Of a stretch of DNA of 15,263 nucleotides, positions 1 to 5,748 are shown in pieces. Source of the stretch: Deltaproteobacteria bacterium (GTDB lineage Bacteria; Desulfobacterota; DSM-4660; Desulfatiglandales; Desulfatiglandaceae); contig JAOZQV010000036.1 of NCBI GenBank assembly GCA_029932035.1, positions 1-15,263 on the forward strand, written 5' to 3'. Both the position numbers and the translations under genes were made by a program. The notes beneath the pieces were generated by a model that had not been told where the DNA came from, did not search any database, and was given only the letters and a program-made list of their open reading frames with translations. How positions within the stretch are numbered: position 1 is the stretch's first letter; the number at the start of each line of letters is the position of its first letter.

Positions 1-68
1 TCTGGCGTGATGCATATTGACAATAGCGAGATGAATGCAAGACCAAAAACAGCCGCTCTTCTATTCAT
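1..68 (-). CDS. N-terminal fragment of a secreted or membrane protein (cut by window edge)
   Basis: Reading leftwards from an ATG at 66-68, the minus strand gives an uninterrupted stretch that begins MNRRAAVFGLAFISLLSICI and continues into the window edge. Basic residues followed by a hydrophobic run of about 16 residues are what a signal peptide or membrane anchor looks like. A purine-rich GGGGTGG lies upstream as a weak ribosome binding site. The single Cys in the hydrophobic end is not in a good lipobox (the residue before it is Ile), so lipoprotein processing is doubtful. It has the same orientation as ilvE and could be downstream of it, with about 340 bp in between. The mature protein is outside the window, so function is unknown. 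Confidence 0.5.
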   Translation of the reverse strand, partial: MNRRAAVFGLAFISLLSICITP

Positions 69-188
69 TATCAAACCACCCCGCTCTTTTAGTGTTTTAC
101 ATAGAAGCGTTCCAGTTAATGCGTTTCTTCCCGATATCCATTCTGGATCAGGGTATTAATGACTGAGCCTATCTGTTTTTAACAAATT

Positions 189-349
189 TTGATGGTCTCG
201 TAAAAAGCTTCCAAGGCCGTCACTCCCGCGAAGCTTGTCCTCGACCTGATCGGGGAGCGGGAGTCCAGAACTAATTGATTTTACTGGATTCCCACGTTCG
301 CGTGAATGACGAAAACGGGTCATTTCTGATTTTTTTACGAATTCATCAA
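189..349. repeat. MITE-like inverted-repeat element, 161 bp
   Basis: The outer ends are complementary: TTGATG (189-194) plus TCGTAAAAA (198-206) on the left mirror TTTTTACGA (332-340) plus CATCAA (344-349) on the right, each with the same 3-bp interruption. Inside, CGTCACTC (218-225) pairs with GAATGACG (304-311), ACTCCCGC (222-229) with GCGGGAGT (257-264), and TCCAG (264-268) with CTGGA (284-288). The whole segment can therefore fold into nested hairpins. It codes for nothing. The GTCATTCCCGCG-type core resembles repeats dispersed in many Desulfobacterota genomes (recollection, not searched). It lies in the ilvE 3' region and could also act as a transcript end. Confidence 0.7.
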
Positions 350-372
350 TATTGAATTAGAAATTTTCCTTA

Positions 373-400
373 ACTTTAGGCACTCCACACTTTAGGCACT
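373..400. repeat. Short direct repeat, ACTTTAGGCACT x2
   Basis: The 12-mer ACTTTAGGCACT occurs at 373-384 and 389-400 (period 16), followed by a partial echo TTTACACTT ending at 409. It sits immediately beyond the ilvE stop codon. No function is evident. Confidence 0.75.
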
Positions 401-408
401 TTACACTT

Positions 409-1482
409 CTATGCGATCCGCTCAACCCATCCATAAGGATCGGGTTTGTGCCCGTACTGAACGGCCACGATTTCGTCATAGAGTTTATGGGAAAGCTCTC
501 CCATCTCACCTCCTGCCACAACATGATCCTCACCCTTATAGGTTATCTGACCCACCGGAGATATCACTGCGGCAGTGCCGGTGCCAAATGCCTCCTTTAA
601 TCTGCCATCTTTGGCAGCAGCGATTACTTCGTCAATGGGGAGGGATCGCTCTGACAATTTAATACCCCATTCCTTGACGATTCGAATGACAGAATCCCTT
701 GTCACCCCGGGGAGAATACTCCCGTTTAAGGGGGCGGTAATCAGCTCATCCTCAATAACAAAAAACATGTTCATGGTCCCTACTTCTTCCACATATTTTC
801 TCTCCGCCGCATCTAACCACAACACCTGCGTAAAACCTTTTTTCTTTGCCTCTTCCGCCGCCAAGAGGCTCGAGGCATAGTTTCCGGAGGTCTTGGCTTC
901 GCCGGTCCCGCCTATGGCAGCCCTGACGAAAAAATCCTCCACATGGATCTTGACCGGGTTGAGCCCCTCCTTATAATAGGCACCCACCGGACCAATAATG
1001 ATGTAAAAGAGATAGGTCCTGGCGGGCCGGACCCCCAAGTGCGGTTCCGTAGCTATCATGGTTGGTCTGATATAGAGAGATGTCCCCTCGCTTCTCGGAA
1101 TCCAATCCCTGTCTAACAGGATGAGCTTCTTCATCCCCTCCATGGCAAGGTTGACATCCACTTCGGGCATGCAGAGCCTCTCAGCCGACCGGTTGATCCG
1201 CTTAAAATTCTCTTCGGGTCTGAAAAGATTTATCCCGCCATCCTGGGCAGTATAGGCCTTGAGACCCTCAAATACCTCCTGGCCATAATGGAGGACCATT
1301 GCGGCCGGATCTATGGCGATGGGGCCGTAAGGTTCGATCCGGGGGTTGGACCAGCCTTTTCCGGTTTCCCAGTCCATTTTGTACATGTGGTCTGTAACGA
1401 TGTCGCCGAATCCGAGTTGAGATTCATCGGAAGGCTTTGTTTTTAACTGATTCTGTTCCGCTTGCGTTACTTTGATTTCCAT
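409..1482 (-). CDS. ilvE: Branched-chain amino acid aminotransferase
   Basis: PLP-dependent fold-type IV transaminase that interconverts Val, Leu and Ile with their 2-oxo acids, using 2-oxoglutarate/glutamate; cytoplasmic, the last step of branched-chain amino acid synthesis. The product is 357 aa, normal for the longer BCAT subfamily (eukaryotic-like, ilvE_II type). Visible hallmarks are YGQEVFEGLKAY near residues 66-77, the PLP lysine in GEAKTSGNYA (about K197), EVGTMNMFFV, and the phosphate-binding GSILPGVTRDS. I start at ATG 1482 because AAGGAG lies 6-7 nt upstream of it; an in-frame ATG 24 nt further upstream would place this ribosome site inside the gene. It is transcribed alone on the minus strand, divergent from the TRAP operon. 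Confidence 0.97.
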   Translation of the reverse strand: MEIKVTQAEQNQLKTKPSDESQLGFGDIVTDHMYKMDWETGKGWSNPRIEPYGPIAIDPAAMVLHYGQEVFEGLKAYTAQDGGINLFRPEENFKRINRSAERLCMPEVDVNLAMEGMKKLILLDRDWIPRSEGTSLYIRPTMIATEPHLGVRPARTYLFYIIIGPVGAYYKEGLNPVKIHVEDFFVRAAIGGTGEAKTSGNYASSLLAAEEAKKKGFTQVLWLDAAERKYVEEVGTMNMFFVIEDELITAPLNGSILPGVTRDSVIRIVKEWGIKLSERSLPIDEVIAAAKDGRLKEAFGTGTAAVISPVGQITYKGEDHVVAGGEMGELSHKLYDEIVAVQYGHKPDPYGWVERIA

Positions 1483-1544
1483 GGTGTTCTCCTTATCATA
1501 TTTCAATTCCTCTCACAGAGCGCACAGAGAGAGGCAACGTTTAG

Positions 1545-1573
1545 ATGATGTTTTCTTATCACAGGCAGGTCAA
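1545..1573 (-). promoter_or_regulatory. Candidate sigma70-like promoter of ilvE
   Basis: On the minus strand TTGACC (1573-1568) is followed after 17 nt by CATCAT (1550-1545), 5/6 and 4/6 matches to consensus, giving a leader of about 55 nt. The leader contains CCTCTC (1509-1514) and GAGAGG (1529-1534), able to form a small hairpin. No leader peptide rich in branched-chain codons was seen, so classical attenuation is not supported. Confidence 0.4.
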
Positions 1574-1595
1574 AAATACAAGTGGGCAAAATGCG

Positions 1596-1635
1596 GTTGA
1601 CAACACGCGTCCTCTTATGGTGTTATCTGTTGTCA
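1596..1635 (+). promoter_or_regulatory. Promoter and inverted repeat of the TRAP operon
   Basis: TTGACA (1597-1602) and TGTTAT (1621-1626), 18 bp apart, form a plausible sigma70 promoter. The -35 lies inside the small palindrome GTTGACAAC (1596-1604), and TGACAAC (1598-1604) is repeated inverted as GTTGTCA (1629-1635) just after the -10. Two arms flanking the core promoter suggest a regulator site, perhaps substrate-responsive; no regulator gene is adjacent. Confidence 0.5.
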
Positions 1636-1681
1636 TTTGGAAAGGCTTTTCACAAGTTAACTCGTAGCGAAAGGAGGGAAC

Positions 1682-2113
1682 ATGAAACAACGTAAAGCAA
1701 TGTTAAGTTGGTTTATCGTAATCGGGGCGGCGGTCTGTATGGGCCTTGGGGCCGGTGTAGGAGCAATGGCCAATGCCGCAGAAGGGGAGTTTTCCTGCGC
1801 TCAGGAAGGGAAGATAAGCAAGGAGATATCTCCTGAGGCTCAACTTGATGGGTTCTCCTGCTTCTTCAAGATATTTGAAGGGGTTAAGTCCCTTCATTTC
1901 AAAGTGGCCGTTAAGAATGTCAGCGACAAACCTCAACGTTATAGGGTGCGCATTTTCTTAGATAACGGTAAAGCCGTGGGAGGTCTCATCCCGAGGAAGA
2001 CCAAGAAAGGACTGGTCAAACCAGGCCAGACCGTCACCTTCGTCTATCCGGTCGGGAGGATGAAGGACAAGCCGGGGTCCATAGAATTGTATATAACAAC
2101 CATGGGTCAGTAG
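1682..2113 (+). CDS. Small exported protein of unknown function, first gene of TAXI-TRAP operon
   Basis: The 143-aa product starts with a clear Sec signal peptide: basic MKQRK, a hydrophobic core to about residue 29, and a probable cut after Ala-Asn-Ala at 30-32. The mature part has two cysteines (C39, C60) that could form a periplasmic disulfide. The rest alternates hydrophobic and polar residues (LHFKVAVKNVS, YRVRIFLDNG, TVTFVYPVG, SIELYITTM), suggesting a small all-beta, immunoglobulin-like domain. AAGGAGG lies 4 nt before the ATG. It is followed after only 28 bp by the solute-binding protein gene, so co-transcription is very likely. I do not recognise the family; a periplasmic accessory to the transporter is inference from position only. 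Confidence 0.85.
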   Translation: MKQRKAMLSWFIVIGAAVCMGLGAGVGAMANAAEGEFSCAQEGKISKEISPEAQLDGFSCFFKIFEGVKSLHFKVAVKNVSDKPQRYRVRIFLDNGKAVGGLIPRKTKKGLVKPGQTVTFVYPVGRMKDKPGSIELYITTMGQ

Positions 2114-2141
2114 AAACGTCAAATTCAGAAAGGGAGGTCTA

Positions 2142-3119
2142 ATGACTATGAAAAAACTGAGCATTGTGTTGGCTATCACCGTGGCCCTGACTCTGATCAT
2201 TACAGGACCGGTCGCGGCTAAAACATTTTTCTTAGGTATCGGCACCGGTGGCACCGGCGGCATCTATTATCCCTATGGCGGGGGTGTAGCAGAGATATGG
2301 TCCCGGTATGTTCCGGGCGTCAGGGCCGTAGCAGAAGTCACAGGCGCAAGCGTGGAAAACGTAAAGTTAGCATCGAAGGGCGAAACCGTCGTGGGAGAGG
2401 TCATGGGAGATGTGGCCGTCGCAGGTTATAATGGCACTTCCAAGTTTAAGGGAAAGAAACAAAAGATCCTTTCCATGGCCATCATGTATCCCAACCTGCT
2501 TCAGCTGGTAACCTTGAAGAAGAGTCCTATCACAAACGTAGAGCAGATAAAGGGCAAGACGATCAGCAGCGGGAGCCCGGGAAGCGGCACCAATTTTATG
2601 GCCGAGGTGGTATTCAAGGCCCTTGGTATTCCCCTGGATTCCTATAAGGACACCCGCCTTTCCTTTACCGAGAGCTCCAATGCCCTCAGGGACGGAACCA
2701 TCGAATTAGGTACGTGGTCGGTTGGGCCCGGCACCAGTTCCATCATGGACCTGGCAACGACCCATGACATCCGGATCATTCCCTTTACACCTGAGCAGGC
2801 CAAAAAAGTCCTCGCGGCCAACAAGACCTATTCTTCGGTGAAATTGGCCGGCGGTGTATACAATGGTGTTGACAATCCGGTTCCCACGATCGGCGTGTGG
2901 AACGTGCTGATCTGCCAGAAGTCCTTAGACACGGACTTGGTGTACAAATTGGTTAAAGCCCTGTACGAGCACAATGATTACCTCTGCAAAATTCATCCCT
3001 CAGCCGCGTACACTACGCCTGAGAATGCTGTGAAATACTCACCGATCCCGCTCCATCCGGGGACCATCAAATACCTCAAGGAAAAGGGGATCAAGGTGCC
3101 TGCAAGACTGATTCCTTAA
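2142..3119 (+). CDS. TAXI family TRAP transporter solute-binding protein
   Basis: Periplasmic receptor that captures substrate and delivers it to the fused TRAP permease encoded two genes downstream. The 325-aa length is typical. A signal peptide covers residues 1-26 (cut after VAA). TAXI hallmarks are GTGGTGGIYYPYGGGVA (about 34-50), SSGSPGSGTNF (142-152), and PLHPGTIKYLKEKG near the C-terminus. The family transports small organic anions (amino acids, dicarboxylates, related acids); the substrate cannot be read from sequence. Two in-frame ATGs lie at 2142 and 2148 behind GGGAGG (2132-2137); spacing is 4 nt for the first and 10 nt for the second, so the true start could be either. Confidence 0.96.
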   Translation: MTMKKLSIVLAITVALTLIITGPVAAKTFFLGIGTGGTGGIYYPYGGGVAEIWSRYVPGVRAVAEVTGASVENVKLASKGETVVGEVMGDVAVAGYNGTSKFKGKKQKILSMAIMYPNLLQLVTLKKSPITNVEQIKGKTISSGSPGSGTNFMAEVVFKALGIPLDSYKDTRLSFTESSNALRDGTIELGTWSVGPGTSSIMDLATTHDIRIIPFTPEQAKKVLAANKTYSSVKLAGGVYNGVDNPVPTIGVWNVLICQKSLDTDLVYKLVKALYEHNDYLCKIHPSAAYTTPENAVKYSPIPLHPGTIKYLKEKGIKVPARLIP

Positions 3120-3133
3120 CGGGGTGACAAGAA

Positions 3134-3676
3134 TTGTTCACTAAGCCGGTTCAGTCCTCCGTATGGGGGGTAACCGGCGCAATCATTGGCCTGGCTCTGG
3201 CCGCCTGGTTTTTGCCAGGCGGTCTGGAGTTGCGCCTAACCCCCGTATTGAAAGACGGGCCGTTGTTGGTTCTCCCCTTAGAGCCGGGCGAACACTTTAC
3301 CATCCACTACTATCACTCGGTGGAAAACGCCCCCATCTGGGAAGAACACAGCTTAGATAAAGAGGGGCGTATCTATATCGAGGAAGAGCGTTATCTAAAA
3401 TTCGGGGCCGGCATGGGTCGGATGCCTGGAATAGGCCGTATGGTGCGGCGGGGGCCGTATGAAGTCATCGAAAACATGCATATGCCCACAGGCGATTTCA
3501 TACTGCGGGTGGGAAGCCCCGGCGTGGACCACACCATTATCTGGCGTAATATCAGGAGAAATCTATCCGCAGTTGCGCCGCATGAAGCGGTGCGCTTCTC
3601 GGCCCGGCCTGTGAGCCTGCTTTACAAAATGTACCGCTCCCTTTTCCCCCATTCCGCCACCCCCATCAAAGGCTGA
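3134..3676 (+). CDS. DUF1850 domain-containing protein
   Basis: The 180-aa protein has one N-terminal hydrophobic segment (about residues 11-28) and then the DUF1850 signature: HYYHSVENAPIWEEH (58-72), a GRIYIEEERYL strand, and KFGAGMG (89-95). DUF1850 genes are typically found between the TAXI binding protein and fused permease genes, as here, and are believed to belong to the transporter, though their role is not established. The likely start is TTG at 3134, preceded by GGGGTGA about 6 nt upstream; no in-frame ATG lies near. The gene begins 14 bp after the binding-protein stop and ends 19 bp before the permease. Confidence 0.9.
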   Translation: MFTKPVQSSVWGVTGAIIGLALAAWFLPGGLELRLTPVLKDGPLLVLPLEPGEHFTIHYYHSVENAPIWEEHSLDKEGRIYIEEERYLKFGAGMGRMPGIGRMVRRGPYEVIENMHMPTGDFILRVGSPGVDHTIIWRNIRRNLSAVAPHEAVRFSARPVSLLYKMYRSLFPHSATPIKG

Positions 3677-3695
3677 AGTCAAAATTGAGGCTATC

Positions 3696-5594
3696 ATGAA
3701 AAAAGCGAGTGAAACAACCTCTTCTTCCGCAATCGAATGGAGCATCTTGAAAGTTGTTGCGGTTATAGGAATAGGGCTCAGTCTGTTTGAACTGTATACG
3801 GCCGGAATCATTGCCATGACCGCCATGAGGCACAGGTCCGTTTTCCTGACCTCCATTCTCGTCATAGCCTTTTTGACCCGACCCCTTTACAAGGGGGCCC
3901 GGAGAGACCGGCTGAACGGGGCACTCTGCGTTGACCTGATCTTAGTGGCCATGAGTGTGGCCGTGGGCGCCTATATTTTTATCGATCTTAACGGCATCTT
4001 TGACCGCCAGGGTGATTGGAGCCAATGGGACATCAACGTTGGTATTGTTCTGGTCCTCCTTGTGCTCGAGGCCACACGCCGTGTTATCGGTTTAAATTTG
4101 ACGTGTATTGCCTCCGGGTTCCTTCTGTTCGGATATTTCGGGCCCTACATGCCCGATATCCTTGTGCACAAGGGGTACTCCATCGAACGGATGGCCACCA
4201 CGCTCTCCCTCACCACAGAGGGGATATTCGGCCTGCCCACCGGGGTTGCAGCAACGTTTGTCTTTATATTTATTTTGTTTGGGTCCTTCCTGGAAAAGAC
4301 GGGGGCAGGGAACTTCTTTATCGATATGGCCTATTCCATTACAGGCCGTTTCTCCGGGGGGCCGGCGAAGACCGCTGTGGTAGCAAGCGGATTCATGGGA
4401 TCGGTTGCCGGAAGCGCGATAGCCAATGTGGTTGCCACAGGCTCTTTTACCATCCCGATGATGAAAAAGATCGGATATCGACCTCACGTGGCCGCTGCCG
4501 TGGAGGCGGCGGCCTCCACAGGGGGACAATTGATGCCCCCCATCATGGGGGCCGGGGCCTTTCTGATGGCCGAATTCACGCAAACCCCCTACCTTGAAAT
4601 TATAAAAATAGCATTTATCCCTGCTCTCCTTTATTTCTTCTCTGTCATCCTTTTCGTGCATCTTGAGGCCCAAAAGGAAGGCATCTGGGGCCAGCCCAAA
4701 GAAGTCTTGCCGAGGATTGGCAAAACCATAAAAAAAGGAATCCATTTTATTATTCCTGTTGGCATCCTTATCACAGTACTCGTCATGAATTACAGCCCGA
4801 TGATGGCAGGGTTTATAGCAATATTGGCCGTCTATTTCACAGCGCTTCTTCGCAAAGACTCGCGGATTTCAATCACGACCCTGCTCAAGACCTTAGAGCA
4901 GGGGGCGCGGAATGCCGTTGTGGTGGGCGTTGCCTGTGCAGCAGCCGGCATTATCGTAGGGATCGTCAACCTGACCGGAACAGGATTGAGGTTTTCTTCT
5001 TTGATTGTTTCTCTTTCTCAGGGGATTCCGCTCTTAGCATTGGGCCTGGTTGCAATCACCTCCCTGCTCCTCGGAATGGGGCTTCCGGTGACAGCCTCCT
5101 ACATCGTTCTGGTCATCTTAGCAGGTCCGGCTCTCATGGATCTCGGCATCCCGCTCCTCACGGCCCATATGATCGTATTCTGGTACAGCCAGGATGCCAA
5201 TATAACGCCACCGGTTGCCTTGGAGTCTTTTGCAGCATCCGGCATAGCAGGCTCAAGCCCCATGCGGACGGCGTTCACATCCTGGAAGCTGGCCAAGGGA
5301 CTCTATATTATACCTATTGTCATGGCCTATCATCCCCTCCTCCTGAACGGCACCACCGGAGAAGTGGTCCAGACAGTTATCTTTTGCACTGTCGCTATTA
5401 CGGCCTTTGTGATCTGTTTAGAGCGGTATTTCTTCGTACCCCTCACCTGGGTAGAAACGATCCTGTACGGAGGGGCTGCCATCGCGCTAATCTGGGCGAA
5501 CGATACCGTCAACCATATTGGATTCGCCGTATTCGTTGTTCTTTCGGCCTATCAGATCATAGCAAAAAGGAGGGCGCTCAACCCAAAGACGTGA
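3696..5594 (+). CDS. TRAP transporter fused permease subunit (DctQM fusion)
   Basis: Inner-membrane secondary transporter that fuses the small (DctQ-like) and large (DctM-like) TRAP subunits, 632 aa, normal for the TAXI class; uptake is driven by an ion gradient. The N-terminal part (to about residue 170) has several membrane segments and ends with VLEATRRVIG. The large-subunit part shows the family signatures GSFLEKTGAGNFFIDMAYSI, SGGPAKTAVVASGFMGSVAGSA, AAAVEAAASTGGQLMPPIMG and WYSQDANITPPVALESFAA. Roughly 15 or more hydrophobic segments are visible. GAGG (3687-3690) lies 5 nt before ATG. It is the last gene of the operon with the binding protein and DUF1850; no clear terminator follows. 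Confidence 0.96.
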   Translation: MKKASETTSSSAIEWSILKVVAVIGIGLSLFELYTAGIIAMTAMRHRSVFLTSILVIAFLTRPLYKGARRDRLNGALCVDLILVAMSVAVGAYIFIDLNGIFDRQGDWSQWDINVGIVLVLLVLEATRRVIGLNLTCIASGFLLFGYFGPYMPDILVHKGYSIERMATTLSLTTEGIFGLPTGVAATFVFIFILFGSFLEKTGAGNFFIDMAYSITGRFSGGPAKTAVVASGFMGSVAGSAIANVVATGSFTIPMMKKIGYRPHVAAAVEAAASTGGQLMPPIMGAGAFLMAEFTQTPYLEIIKIAFIPALLYFFSVILFVHLEAQKEGIWGQPKEVLPRIGKTIKKGIHFIIPVGILITVLVMNYSPMMAGFIAILAVYFTALLRKDSRISITTLLKTLEQGARNAVVVGVACAAAGIIVGIVNLTGTGLRFSSLIVSLSQGIPLLALGLVAITSLLLGMGLPVTASYIVLVILAGPALMDLGIPLLTAHMIVFWYSQDANITPPVALESFAASGIAGSSPMRTAFTSWKLAKGLYIIPIVMAYHPLLLNGTTGEVVQTVIFCTVAITAFVICLERYFFVPLTWVETILYGGAAIALIWANDTVNHIGFAVFVVLSAYQIIAKRRALNPKT

Positions 5595-5628
5595 AACGTG
5601 AAACTGGATACTGGATACTGGTCGAAGA

Positions 5629-5739
5629 TCCCGTCTTTAGCGGGACAACCCGTAACCCGTAACCCGCAACTCGCAACCCAACCAGGTCGCTTTTCAATCA
5701 ACAATCATCAATCATCAATCCAAGGGCCCGTAACCCGTA
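5629..5739. repeat. Intergenic micro-repeats and hairpin before the M16C gene
   Basis: This 154-bp gap is built from short near-copies. TGGATACTGGATACTGG precedes a hairpin TCCCG (5629-5633)/CGGGA (5641-5645). Then come several CCCGTAA-like units (about 5648-5681), ATCA/CAATCA units (5695-5721) and two more CCCGTAA units (5728-5738). The last unit runs directly into the AGGAGG ribosome site (5739-5744). No promoter stands out, so the peptidase gene may be read through from the TRAP operon. Confidence 0.6.
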
Positions 5740-5748
5740 GGAGGACAG

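Noticed and set aside
411..880. Plus-strand frames opposite ilvE
   Set aside because: Antisense to a clear aminotransferase, with no recognisable protein features.
4016..4745. Long open frames inside the permease gene on both strands (193 and 217 codons)
   Set aside because: They lie wholly within the well-supported TRAP permease, have Cys/His/Arg/Gly-rich atypical composition and no family motifs; they are shadows of the real frame.
5648..5739. CRISPR array
   Set aside because: Units are only 7 bp, tandem and without spacers of regular length; no cas genes.
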